Shown one piece after another: positions 37,183 to 45,992 of a stretch of 64,000 nucleotides of DNA; the first letter of the stretch is position 1; each line of letters opens with the position of its first letter. The translations under genes and the position numbers were made by a program. The notes under the pieces were generated by a model. That model did not search any database. It had not been told where the DNA came from and saw only the letters and a program-made list of their open reading frames with translations. The stretch is from Rickettsiales bacterium (lineage in GTDB: Bacteria; Pseudomonadota; Alphaproteobacteria; Rickettsiales; JALZUV01). Location of the stretch: NCBI GenBank assembly GCA_029252805.1, contig JAQXAR010000004.1, forward strand, positions 25,840 through 89,839. The letters run 5' to 3'.

Positions 37183-39626
37183 TCTTCTTTCTCTACCTCC
37201 GCAAAAAAATCGAAAAGCCAATCTTTGGGCTTCAGCCCCTTCTCAGACATAATTTTTGTCATCGCATTAAGTCCCGGCTCCTTCGCCGAGAGCAAGGCAA
37301 CTTGAGATTTTAACTGACGTAAATCGAGCTCGGCCACAATCGATTGTCTGCCACGCTTCAGCATAAACTGTCGGCGACGCAAGCTCATTTTACCTAAATA
37401 TTGCGTTTCCATCGGCGTTAAGCCAAATATCTTCGCATATTCCTGAGGTTGAGCCGCTGCATTTGGCATATAAATTTGCGTTGCAACCTGTTGCATAATT
37501 TGCGCACTAAGCGGGCTCGTTAAGACTTCATCCGCCTTCTCCGTTGCCATAATCACAATCGCATTTCGGCTACGCAACATTTCCAACCAGCTACCCATGC
37601 GAGACGCAAAAATTGGATTATCCATCAATTCCCAAGCCTCATCCAATACGATAATGGTCGGTTCGCCATTGAGCTGCTCGACCACCCGGTGAAGCAAATA
37701 GCCTGCGATCGCAGGCATTGCCTCTTTTATCTTGACCACAGCCGTTAAATCAAACCCCACCTTACGCGCAGTCGATACATCTAAATCATCTTCCACATGA
37801 TCGAACCAGCGCGAAAATTCACCTTGCTTGTACCAGCCATACATCTTCGTGGCGAGTTTGGGTGATTGCTCTTTTAAATAATCAATCAGTGGAGTTAAGC
37901 AGCGTTCCTCCTTTGGCAGCGAGTAAATATAATCCAAGGCACGCTCAAAATCTGGCCAAAACTCTTCACTCATTTCCGGGCGGTAGAATTTATCTGCACG
38001 CAACATGGCATCCAACCACATTAATAAAAACGAACGATTCTGCGGAGTACTCTCCATCGCCAACGGATTCATACGCGGCACTTTATGAAACGTCGGACGC
38101 TCCTGCTCTTTGGATTCATGAGCATCACGACGATCAATAAAATAATATTCTGACTCGATGGAACGCAAAAAGATTTCCGCACCCCGGTCACGATCAAAGA
38201 AGTAAACTTTAGGATGGAATTTTTGCGATTCTGAAAGCAAAAAATTCAATAAAACCGTCTTCCCTACGCCTTCAGGCCCAATAATAGCTGTATGCCCATT
38301 ATTACCGATATGAAAATTGAAGAAATACGGTGTTTGTGCCGCCGTATGAAAAACGGTCACCGGAGCCCCCCATGGCCCACCACTTGCGAGACCAGCGGGG
38401 TAGTTACTAATATTGGCAAAGCCACCGATACGCGCTGCCGCGATCGAGCGTAATCGCCTTAGAAATTCAAAATTTCCAGGAAGCTGCGACCAGTAAACTT
38501 CTTCAAATTTAATATCTTCGCGCATCGCGATAATACCAATTCCGTTCAGTGCGCGCACGACGTGCCCCACACTCTCTTCCATTTTTTTAACCGTATCACC
38601 CAAGGTAAAAATACTGAGTTGCTGCTCACCAAAATCTACGTTTGTTTTGATATCACTTTGCAAAACTTCAGCCAACCCCGTCAATTTCGGGAGCTCTTCT
38701 TCACCGCTTATTTTAAAAAGCTGTTCTTGTTTTTTATATTCTCCAAGCGCCTTCTTCGCATTGATAAAATCCATGGATTGCGTGATGATAAATTCAGCCG
38801 GAACCTGTAGTAGCAAATCGATCGAATCGGTTGGAAGCTCACGATATTCCTTCACGCTTAGAAGGGAGCCAAACCGCCGACGACCATCCGGTTCGCGCAC
38901 TTCCATCGCATTGAAGCCAAAGGTCACTTCTTGCGCCGTAAGATAGTCATCCAAACCAATGTCCGGTAGCGGCATCGGCTGATCAAGTAACGTCGTCAGC
39001 TTACTAAGAAAACTAAGCGGCTCTGAATAAACCACTTCATTTTGCTCATAAAACCCTAATCTCCTTGCCCCAAATCCAGATAAATGCTCATGAATTCGAC
39101 CTACTGTTGCGTTCAAGTCATCCTTAGTCGTTTCTAAAAACTTCCATCGGCTTTTACGCTCCATTGCCGGCACAATAGATCTCAAGAAGCGCGGCAAATT
39201 ACCCATATCCGATGTTTCGCCTTCCTTCACAATCGTCAAGTAGACCTCATTCACATACTGATGCTCCCAGTCTTTCAACTCACCCCACATGCCATTGAGT
39301 ACTTTTGAAAAATCAGCAGGGTAATCACCCTTTGGTTTGAGCGAGGCTTTGCGGCGAATCGTATGCAACCAAATGGCATAATCCGTCGTTAAAATAGACT
39401 GGGTGATCGCGGTGCGTATCACATCACGTAAATTTTCATTTTCTTGAGCAATGTCCTCATAAGTAAAACCAACGATCTTTAACGTCTGCAGTAATTCTCC
39501 ATTTTTGGTAAGAATCGTATGTGGATCAACATGGCAGGCATAAGGACAGAACGCCGCCTCATCCACATCATCTGCAATATCACGCAGCTCTTGTAAGTCT
39601 TCTGATTTTCGTTTCAATAAGCTCAT
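37179..39626 (-). CDS. virB4: VirB4 T4SS ATPase
   Basis: VirB4 is the conserved ATPase that supports pilus assembly and substrate transfer. The 815-aa protein has the N-terminal CagE/TrbE domain and a RecA-like C-terminal half with Walker A in AIIGPEGVGKTVLLNFLL and Walker B in PTIIVLDEAWELMDNP, followed by ATEKADEVLTSPLSAQIMQQ. It begins only 4 bases after the VirB2 fusion gene, so no space for virB3 exists between them, and I see no VirB3-like hydrophobic N-terminus fused to it. Confidence 0.95.
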   Translation of the reverse strand: MSLLKRKSEDLQELRDIADDVDEAAFCPYACHVDPHTILTKNGELLQTLKIVGFTYEDIAQENENLRDVIRTAITQSILTTDYAIWLHTIRRKASLKPKGDYPADFSKVLNGMWGELKDWEHQYVNEVYLTIVKEGETSDMGNLPRFLRSIVPAMERKSRWKFLETTKDDLNATVGRIHEHLSGFGARRLGFYEQNEVVYSEPLSFLSKLTTLLDQPMPLPDIGLDDYLTAQEVTFGFNAMEVREPDGRRRFGSLLSVKEYRELPTDSIDLLLQVPAEFIITQSMDFINAKKALGEYKKQEQLFKISGEEELPKLTGLAEVLQSDIKTNVDFGEQQLSIFTLGDTVKKMEESVGHVVRALNGIGIIAMREDIKFEEVYWSQLPGNFEFLRRLRSIAAARIGGFANISNYPAGLASGGPWGAPVTVFHTAAQTPYFFNFHIGNNGHTAIIGPEGVGKTVLLNFLLSESQKFHPKVYFFDRDRGAEIFLRSIESEYYFIDRRDAHESKEQERPTFHKVPRMNPLAMESTPQNRSFLLMWLDAMLRADKFYRPEMSEEFWPDFERALDYIYSLPKEERCLTPLIDYLKEQSPKLATKMYGWYKQGEFSRWFDHVEDDLDVSTARKVGFDLTAVVKIKEAMPAIAGYLLHRVVEQLNGEPTIIVLDEAWELMDNPIFASRMGSWLEMLRSRNAIVIMATEKADEVLTSPLSAQIMQQVATQIYMPNAAAQPQEYAKIFGLTPMETQYLGKMSLRRRQFMLKRGRQSIVAELDLRQLKSQVALLSAKEPGLNAMTKIMSEKGLKPKDWLFDFFAEVEKEE

Positions 39627-39630
39627 AATA

Positions 39631-40599
39631 TTATGGCGGTGTTACCGGCGGCAAAGGAATAGTCGTTGTCGTTGGGGTTGTCGTTGAAACCACCGGCCCG
39701 GATGGAAGCGTTGGCAGCGTTTGCATTGGCCGCACGCCTTTTGGATTTCGAAGATCGCCCGTTCCACAACCGTAAAGCAATGGATCCGCTCCTAATGCTT
39801 TGACAATACCTGTAGAGCCAAAGACCATCGCCGCTCCTAAAGCAACCACCATTGTCATGCCCCAAGATACTTTGGCAAATAAAGCTCCGATCCCTAAAAT
39901 AATGATAGCAAGTGTCGCAATACCCTTACCGATCGGACCTGTAAACCAGCCGATCATATTACAGAGAATTTTCTCAATCGAAATAACTGAGCTTACACTC
40001 CCCATACAGAGACTGCCATAACTCAAGTTATTGACGACACCCTTTGAATCATACACAGGGACGCCTAGAGATTGCACAATACCTACGGATCCAAACATGG
40101 TCGCAATTCCGACAGCCACTAACAATGCCTGATACCAAGAGATGCGGCCGTAACTCGCGAATAACCCCAGCAGAATCATAGACACTGTCGCAATCGCTTT
40201 ACCGACCGGTCCTAAGAACCAAGAGAGAATGCAGCTAAGCATTAGGTAAAAAGTACTATTCGCAATAGCTTTCGCTTCAGCCGTGCTCACCGTGATGCCG
40301 CAACTGTTAGAAAAACTAGACCCTAATAATTGCTCCAAAATCCCTGGAGCACCAAAGATAAGCGCAATACCGACCATGACGGTCAAAACACTGGAAATTT
40401 GAATTTTCCCGAACATGGAAATCAAGCCAATTGCAACGACGCCGAGCATCGCTAACACACTTCCAACAGGTCCCCAGATATAACCACCCACGGTACATAG
40501 AACGGTAGAAACACTACTCGCATAAGCCGCGTCAGGCACGAGCCAAACAAGCGTTATTAACAAGAGGTATTCGGAATATTTCGGTAAATATTTATTCAT
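39631..40599 (-). CDS. virB2: triple VirB2-like pilin fusion
   Basis: This is a 322-aa membrane protein (from ATG 40599) with a signal peptide (1-27) and three homologous units of about 60 residues, each like a TrbC/VirB2 pilin: residues 33-92, 121-179 and 212-270. Each opens with a Cys (35, 123, 213), has a WxxGPxG motif (IWGPVG, WFLGPVG, WFTGPIG), two hydrophobic helices with a K/R-rich turn (FGKIQIS, YGRISWY, FAKVSWG), and ends FGxxGIxxxLG. Each is followed by a spacer with one Cys (100, 198, 278). The C-terminus is Thr/Pro-rich. VirB2 is normally one such unit of about 70-100 residues. Whether the chain is cut into three pilins is not visible. A TTG two codons upstream (40605) is also in frame; no Shine-Dalgarno is seen for either. 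Confidence 0.88.
   Translation of the reverse strand: MNKYLPKYSEYLLLITLVWLVPDAAYASSVSTVLCTVGGYIWGPVGSVLAMLGVVAIGLISMFGKIQISSVLTVMVGIALIFGAPGILEQLLGSSFSNSCGITVSTAEAKAIANSTFYLMLSCILSWFLGPVGKAIATVSMILLGLFASYGRISWYQALLVAVGIATMFGSVGIVQSLGVPVYDSKGVVNNLSYGSLCMGSVSSVISIEKILCNMIGWFTGPIGKGIATLAIIILGIGALFAKVSWGMTMVVALGAAMVFGSTGIVKALGADPLLYGCGTGDLRNPKGVRPMQTLPTLPSGPVVSTTTPTTTTIPLPPVTPP
39790..40503 (-). repeat. three VirB2 coding repeats
   Basis: Protein-level repeats map to 40324-40503, 40063-40239 and 39790-39966. They are related in amino-acid sequence (GPxGKxIAT, helix-turn-helix, FGxxGIVxxLG) but diverged in DNA, so the triplication is old. Units 2 and 3 are closer to each other than to unit 1. Confidence 0.8.
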
Positions 40600-40700
40600 A
40601 TTCAATAATTATACGCTTCTAATATGACAAAACCATGAAAATAGCCGTATGAAAGCCAAAAAACTTCGCGTTTTAACACATTGCGCCTTATAAACCGCGT

Positions 40701-41642
40701 ATGGAAACTTTTGCATTGCTCGCTGGCGGGCTGATTTTATTGATTGGCGGCGGCGAAATATTAGTCCGCGGCGCCATTGCTTTAGCCAAAAACCTCGGTA
40801 TTTCTGCGGCCGTGATCGGCCTAACCATCCTCGCTTATGGCACGAGCGCGCCCGAACTCGTGGTTAGCCTTGAATCTGCCCTCGATGGCCATGCCGATAT
40901 GGCGATTGGTAATGTCGTCGGCAGCAATATCAGCAACACCCTCCTTATTTTGGGGGTGACCGCGCTCTTTTACCCTCTCACGCTGGATAAAGGGCTCTTG
41001 AAGCCTGATGGCTATGTTTTGCTTATTGTAAGTGTTTTATTTTGGATCTTTGCGCAAAGCGGGCAAATTAGTCAGCTTGAAGGCGGACTCTTTATCATCA
41101 TGCTCTTAGCCTATACTTATTACACCTTTACGCAGGGCAAGAAGGATGGTTTTTCGGAAATTGAAGCTGAATTAGAAGACGAAATGGGCGGCGCTGATCT
41201 CTCGCAACCCCGAGCGATTATTTATACGGTCATCGGACTTATCGTGATGGTATTAGGCGGAAAATTACTCGTAAATGGCGGCGTACAAGCGGCAACTGCC
41301 CTTGGTGTATCCGAAGGTGTGATCGGCTTGACCATTATTGCCATTGGCACCTCATTGCCTGAACTCGCTACTTCGCTCATCGCAGCACGCAAGGGCCAGG
41401 CGGGGATGGCCGTGGGTAATGTGTTGGGCAGCAACTTGATGAATATTTTCGGCATTGTCGGTTTCACCGCCATGATCCAGCCGCTCGACGTGCTACCTGT
41501 GTTCCTAACGAACGATATTCCGCTACTCATTGCCTGCAGTATCCTGCTCGTATTCGGTATTTGGCAAGGCTGTAAATTAGGCCGTATTGCAGGAAGTGTT
41601 GGCACCATCGCATTTATCGGCTATATCGCTGTTCAGTACTAA
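40701..41642 (+). CDS. CaCA-family calcium/sodium antiporter
   Basis: This 313-aa protein of the YrbG-type Na+/Ca2+ exchanger family has two inverted halves, each with a conserved alpha repeat: GLTILAYGTSAPELVVSLES with GNVVGSNISNTLLILG in the first half, and GLTIIAIGTSLPELATSLIA with GNVLGSNLMNIFGIVG in the second (each motif given in two parts). About ten transmembrane helices are expected, with a charged loop near residue 150. It is divergent from the T4SS cluster and 18 bases upstream of secF. Confidence 0.93.
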   Translation: METFALLAGGLILLIGGGEILVRGAIALAKNLGISAAVIGLTILAYGTSAPELVVSLESALDGHADMAIGNVVGSNISNTLLILGVTALFYPLTLDKGLLKPDGYVLLIVSVLFWIFAQSGQISQLEGGLFIIMLLAYTYYTFTQGKKDGFSEIEAELEDEMGGADLSQPRAIIYTVIGLIVMVLGGKLLVNGGVQAATALGVSEGVIGLTIIAIGTSLPELATSLIAARKGQAGMAVGNVLGSNLMNIFGIVGFTAMIQPLDVLPVFLTNDIPLLIACSILLVFGIWQGCKLGRIAGSVGTIAFIGYIAVQY

Positions 41643-41660
41643 TTATTTTGGGGCACCCTG

Positions 41661-42602
41661 ATGCAAATTTTTCCACTGCGTTTCTTTAGCGATACACCTA
41701 AGTTTGACTTTATGGGCAGACGCTGGTTCGGCTTTGCCCTCTCTGCACTCATCGTATTGGGAGCGATTTTCTTACTCCTCACGCGCGGGTTAAATTGGGG
41801 GATTGATTTCACCGGCGGTGTGTTGATGGAAGTCCGCACCGACAAGCCCGCGATTTTGGCCGATTTCCGTCCGCTCTTTCCTTCCGCCGATTATGGCGAA
41901 GTCAGCCTCCAGCATTTTGGAGATGAAAAGGAAGTCATGCTACGCTTCCAATCACGCGAAGGTAGTGATCAAAAAGCACTAATCGCTAACGTAAAAGACA
42001 AACTTGCGATAACAGACTACACCATTGATTATCGTAAGGTCGATTATGTCGGCCCGACGGTAGGTAAGGAGCTTATCCAAGCAGGAACGCTGGCCATGGT
42101 GCTCGCAATTACAGCAATTCTCATCTATATTTGGTTCCGCTTTGAATGGCAGTTTGGTCTTGGCGCTGTGCTGGCATTGCTGCATGATTTGATAGCAACG
42201 CTCGGCTTTATCTCCTTCATGGGGTATGAATTTGGCCTCGCTTCCGTGGCGGCGATTCTGACCATCCTCGGGTACTCGATTAATGACTCGGTGGTATTAT
42301 TTGACCGTGTGCGTGAGATGCGTCGTAAGTTCAAAAAGATGCCACTCATGCAGATGCTAAACGAAAGTATTAACCTTAACCTCAGCCGTACCTTACTTAC
42401 TTCTGGTACGACCTTACTGGCCCTTATTGCACTCGTCACGCTTGGCGGTGAAGTGATCCAAGGGTTTGTCGCAGCGATTCTGTTTGGTGTGGTGGCAGGA
42501 ACTTACTCTTCCATCTACATCTCATTGCCGATTTTGATCTATTTCAAATTGCCCGATGAACGACCGATGAGCGAGAAAAGTAAGGTTGAGGCAACCGCCT
42601 AG
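41661..42602 (+). CDS. secF: protein translocase subunit SecF
   Basis: SecF helps drive the late stages of Sec export with the proton motive force. The 313-aa protein has the first membrane helix, the N-terminal motif GLNWGIDFTGGVLMEV, the VGPTVGKELIQAG segment, and the transmembrane region LGYSINDSVVLFDRVREMR. secD, normally directly upstream, is not here; the CaCA antiporter takes that place. Confidence 0.95.
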   Translation: MQIFPLRFFSDTPKFDFMGRRWFGFALSALIVLGAIFLLLTRGLNWGIDFTGGVLMEVRTDKPAILADFRPLFPSADYGEVSLQHFGDEKEVMLRFQSREGSDQKALIANVKDKLAITDYTIDYRKVDYVGPTVGKELIQAGTLAMVLAITAILIYIWFRFEWQFGLGAVLALLHDLIATLGFISFMGYEFGLASVAAILTILGYSINDSVVLFDRVREMRRKFKKMPLMQMLNESINLNLSRTLLTSGTTLLALIALVTLGGEVIQGFVAAILFGVVAGTYSSIYISLPILIYFKLPDERPMSEKSKVEATA

Positions 42603-42610
42603 CTGTCGCC

Positions 42611-43537
42611 ATGCAGTTACATCGCACCCATAAAGATCTCCCCGAATCGGCACGCGGTTGCGTGTTGGCGCTGGGTAACTTTGACGGACTACATCTAGGC
42701 CACCGCGCCGTACTTGCCGAAGCGAGGAAACAAGCTGAGGCACTTGGCGCACCTCTGGCCGTCATGAGTTTTGAGCCGCACCCTCGTCGACTATTTAACC
42801 CCGAGCTCCCCCCGCTTCGCCTCTTTCCCGTAGCCGAAAAATTACGACTCCTTAAAGGTGCTGAGGTAGATCATGCATTCATACTTTCCTTCAATCGCGA
42901 ATTCTCGAAACTGCCTGCTGAAGATTTCATTCAGACAATTTTGATCGATGGCTTAAGCATCAAACATCTCGTTACAGGCAGTGATTTCCAATTCGGCTAT
43001 AAGCGCGGCGGCAATGCCGAAATGCTTAAAATCGCACCTTTTGGTTACTCGCCGATAAAACCGTTCTTGATTGAGGGCGAGCCCTGCTCCTCCACCCGCA
43101 TTCGCCAAGGCTTGCGTGACGGCAGCCCCGATAAAGTACGCGGATTGCTTGGACGCAATTATCAAATGGCTGGTCGTGTTTTACATGGCGATAAGCGCGG
43201 GCGCGAATGGGATTTCCCTACGGCCAACATCGCGCCTCCCAATTTATTCTCCCCCGCTTATGGCATCTATGCCGTAACGATGACTCGCGCCGATGGCACG
43301 CAGCACCCAGGCGTGGCTAATTACGGTATCCGTCCGATGTATCCACTGACCCGCCCTTTGATGGAAGTGCACTTATTTGATGTGTCACCCGATTTATACG
43401 GCGAGCGCGTGAAAGTAGCGTTAAATCACTACCTGCGACCCGAAGAGATCTTCGCAAGCGTCGAAGAGCTGATAGAACAAATTAAACGCGATGCACAGAA
43501 TGCTCGCGACTATTTTAAAGAAAGCAAATCCACATGA
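42611..43537 (+). CDS. ribF: bifunctional riboflavin kinase/FAD synthetase
   Basis: RibF makes FMN and then FAD. The 308-aa protein has the N-terminal adenylyltransferase domain (LALGNFDGLHLGHRAVLAEA, FEPHPRRLF, GSDFQFGYKRGGN, and SSTRIRQGLRDG) and the C-terminal kinase domain (LGRNYQMAGRVLHGDKRGRE, FPTANI, GVANYGIRP). The stop overlaps lspA (ATGA at 43534-43537). ileS, which lies between ribF and lspA in many proteobacteria, is absent. Confidence 0.96.
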   Translation: MQLHRTHKDLPESARGCVLALGNFDGLHLGHRAVLAEARKQAEALGAPLAVMSFEPHPRRLFNPELPPLRLFPVAEKLRLLKGAEVDHAFILSFNREFSKLPAEDFIQTILIDGLSIKHLVTGSDFQFGYKRGGNAEMLKIAPFGYSPIKPFLIEGEPCSSTRIRQGLRDGSPDKVRGLLGRNYQMAGRVLHGDKRGREWDFPTANIAPPNLFSPAYGIYAVTMTRADGTQHPGVANYGIRPMYPLTRPLMEVHLFDVSPDLYGERVKVALNHYLRPEEIFASVEELIEQIKRDAQNARDYFKESKST

Positions 43538-44022
43538 AACGCCTCGGGCTCCTCATCGCCATCGTCATCCTAGTGCTCGACCAAGTGAGCAAGCAATGGG
43601 TTGTGATGGATGGATTGCAAAGCCGCTTCATTAGCGAGGTCACTTCATTCTTCAATCTCGTGTTAGTGTGGAATCGTGGCGTAAGCTTTGGCATGCTTTC
43701 TAACCACCCGGAATGGATGCCGATCATTCTCACCATCGTAGCACTGGCCATCACTGCCATGCTGCTCGTATGGTTATGGAAAGCAGAATCACGCCTTGCG
43801 GCGATCTCGCTTGGCTTCGTCATTGGTGGCGCGATCGGCAATATCATTGATCGCATTCTTTACGGCGCCGTCGTCGATTTTCTCGATTTCCATTTAAATG
43901 AATGGCACTGGCCAGCCTTTAATATCGCTGATGCTGCGATATTTATCGGGGTTGTACTGTTGCTGATTGAAACTATAATAGAGCCGAAACAGCGCGCTGC
44001 GCCAACTACGAGTGAAACATGA
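43534..44022 (+). CDS. lspA: lipoprotein signal peptidase
   Basis: LspA cleaves the signal peptide of prolipoproteins in the inner membrane. The 162-aa protein has four transmembrane helices and both catalytic Asp motifs: GGAIGNIIDRILYGAVVDFLDF (in two parts) and FNIADAAIFIG. The ATG overlaps ribF and its stop overlaps the downstream lipoprotein gene, one of its potential substrates. Confidence 0.96.
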   Translation: MKRLGLLIAIVILVLDQVSKQWVVMDGLQSRFISEVTSFFNLVLVWNRGVSFGMLSNHPEWMPIILTIVALAITAMLLVWLWKAESRLAAISLGFVIGGAIGNIIDRILYGAVVDFLDFHLNEWHWPAFNIADAAIFIGVVLLLIETIIEPKQRAAPTTSET

Positions 44023-44609
44023 AAAAACTAATTATCGTCGCCTCATTATTAAGCCTTACCGCCTGTGACGGCCAGAATGCGCGCGATATGCTGGGCCTCG
44101 ATCGCAAAGCACCTGATGAATTTCGAGTCGTATCACGCCCGCCGCTTTCCACTCCGCCCGATTTCCAACTGCGCCCACCCGTTGAAGGCGAAGATAGCCT
44201 CGGCCTGCCGCCCGCAGACCTGCAAGCCAAGTCACTCATCGTAGATGGCAAAGATATTAGCGATATCGATTATGATATCCGCCGCAAAATGGGCGTTGCC
44301 GAAACCGCTGTAGGCGTAGTTGATGCTTATGCTATCGGCTCGCAAGCTGATAATGCTCTGCTTTCACGTGCGGGGGTTTCCAAAGCTGATCCGAACATCC
44401 GCGAGCGCATTTATAAAGAGCGCGTAAAGACCAAAGAAGAGGCCAAAGATAACTGGCTCGTCCCTACAAAAACAGAAGATGTGATTGTAGATGCGAAAAA
44501 GGAAAAAGCCCGCATTAAGGCTAATGCTGAAGCAGGCAAAGCTATCACCGAAGGCGATACCCCTGTGGTTGAGCCCGCCGAGCGTGGCGTTCTCGAAACG
44601 TTATTTTAG
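44019..44609 (+). CDS. DUF3035 family lipoprotein
   Basis: This 196-aa protein has a lipoprotein signal (IVASLLSLTAC, lipobox Cys at residue 16) and the DUF3035 start DMLGLDRKAPDEFRVVSRPPL followed by Pro-rich STPPDFQLRPP (each in parts). The family is found after lspA in alphaproteobacteria; function is unknown. The C-terminal half is charged and helical (KEEAKDNWLVP, KKEKARIKANAEAG). It is coupled to lspA by an ATGA overlap. Confidence 0.88.
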   Translation: MKKLIIVASLLSLTACDGQNARDMLGLDRKAPDEFRVVSRPPLSTPPDFQLRPPVEGEDSLGLPPADLQAKSLIVDGKDISDIDYDIRRKMGVAETAVGVVDAYAIGSQADNALLSRAGVSKADPNIRERIYKERVKTKEEAKDNWLVPTKTEDVIVDAKKEKARIKANAEAGKAITEGDTPVVEPAERGVLETLF

Positions 44610-44678
44610 TAGAAATACTGGAAATACCGCAGAAACCTGATAGTCTCCGCCTTCCACAATATTACATGGAGGTTTATA

Positions 44679-45137
44679 ATGGGTATTTTTGATTTCTTTA
44701 AAGACGCAGGCGAAAAACTAGCTAACGCAGTTGGTATTTCTGACGCAAACGCAAACGAAGCCATTCAAGACAAAATTCAAACTTATGATTTTGGTATTGA
44801 AGGTTTAGAAGCAACCGTTGATGGCGATAAAGTAACGCTTAACGGTACGGCACCTACTGCTGAAGCGGCTGAAAAAGCGATTCTTATCGCCGGTAACATC
44901 GCAGGTGTTTCACAAGTTGAGTCTAACTTAAACATTACAGAAGCTGCTCCTGAAGCCACATTCTACACTGTACAAAGCGGCGACACGCTTGGTGGAATCG
45001 CAAGTAAATTCTACGGTAACGCCGGTCGTTATCCTGAGATTTTTGAAGCGAATAAGCCAATGCTCTCAGACCCTGACCGTATCTATCCGGGCCAAAACCT
45101 ACGCATTCCAGGTGCCTCTGCACAGGCGGCTGCTTAA
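44679..45137 (+). CDS. kbp: Kbp-like BON-LysM protein
   Basis: This 152-aa protein closely follows E. coli Kbp (YgaU), a cytoplasmic potassium-binding protein: start GIFDFFKDAGEKLANAVG, BON domain (about 30-88), and LysM domain (FYTVQSGDTLGGIASKFYG, then FEANKPMLSDPDRIYPGQNLRIP, in parts). No signal peptide is present, as in Kbp. GGAGG lies before the ATG, and a strong terminator follows the stop. Confidence 0.92.
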   Translation: MGIFDFFKDAGEKLANAVGISDANANEAIQDKIQTYDFGIEGLEATVDGDKVTLNGTAPTAEAAEKAILIAGNIAGVSQVESNLNITEAAPEATFYTVQSGDTLGGIASKFYGNAGRYPEIFEANKPMLSDPDRIYPGQNLRIPGASAQAAA

Positions 45138-45161
45138 TACTTAATTTAAGCAAAAACACGG

Positions 45162-45196
45162 AAAAGCCATCTCGTTTATTCGAGGTGGCTTTTTTT
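45162..45196 (+). terminator. terminator after kbp
   Basis: AAAGCCATCTCG pairs with CGAGGTGGCTTT around TTTATT and is followed by T run. The end overlaps the stop of the convergent SDR gene, so it may serve both strands. Confidence 0.85.
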
Positions 45197-45902
45197 ATGC
45201 GTTGATAATTTCACCGTTTCGCGTGTCAAAATCGTTAGCTAATTCTAAGAACAAGTGCACTACTTCTTCCGGCTTTTTGATCATTTCCGGATCTTCACCC
45301 GGCATGGCTTTCGCACGCATCGCCGTGCAAGTCGCACCCGGGTTGACCGCATTAATGCGTAACTTCGTTTCATTCCATTCAGCGGCCACCATTTGCACCA
45401 TCGCATCCAGTGCCGATTTGCTCACTTTATAAGCACCCCAATAAGGTGCCGCTTTTTGGCCAACAGACGAGGTCACCATCATCACACGCCCACCGGTTTC
45501 GGAGAGTTTAAGCAATGGCTCGCAAATACGAAGCAGGCGATAATTTGCCGTGACGTTTAGATCCATCACCTTTTGCCACGTCTTTGGCTCCATATGCGTG
45601 AGGGGGCCGAGATTGCCAAGCATCGCAGCATTACCCACCAGAATATCTAGCTTGCCGAAACGCTCTAACAAGTTGGGGCCGATCGCATCAATCAAATCCA
45701 TTTCCAACAAATCACATGGAACGATTACGGCAGGCTTGCCGCCCTCTGCACGGATGAGATCATCAATCTGCTCCATTCGCTCAACCGAGCGTGCGACCAT
45801 GACCACCTGCGCTCCGTCGCCTGCATAGGCTTGTGCGAGTGCTGCGCCGATTCCCTGACTTGCGCCTGTGATAAGTGCGACTTTACCTTCGAGTGTTTTC
45901 AT
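45195..45902 (-). CDS. SDR-family oxidoreductase
   Basis: This is a 235-aa short-chain dehydrogenase/reductase. The Rossmann motif VALITGASQGIGAALAQAY is at residues 8-26, NAA at the NAG position, catalytic Ser in VTSSVGQKAAPYW and the YxxxK motif in AYKVSKSAL. Substrate is unknown. I used ATG 45902, which places the glycine motif at the family's usual distance; the frame continues upstream for 20 codons. It is divergent from the RNB gene. Confidence 0.88.
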   Translation of the reverse strand: MKTLEGKVALITGASQGIGAALAQAYAGDGAQVVMVARSVERMEQIDDLIRAEGGKPAVIVPCDLLEMDLIDAIGPNLLERFGKLDILVGNAAMLGNLGPLTHMEPKTWQKVMDLNVTANYRLLRICEPLLKLSETGGRVMMVTSSVGQKAAPYWGAYKVSKSALDAMVQMVAAEWNETKLRINAVNPGATCTAMRAKAMPGEDPEMIKKPEEVVHLFLELANDFDTRNGEIINA

Positions 45903-45992
45903 GCTGCCACGAATGCCGCAAACTATGGGCAATGACAAGCCCAATTCGCGCCAAACGCGCATTTTCTGTCAATTTATGCTATAATAAACCAG

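Noticed and set aside
40608..40613. TATAAT on the minus strand as the T4SS promoter
   Set aside because: It is only a few bases from the start codon and has no matching -35; too weak to call.
44019..44609. Lipoprotein after lspA as a VirB7
   Set aside because: It fits the DUF3035 family in its usual position after lspA and is too long for VirB7.
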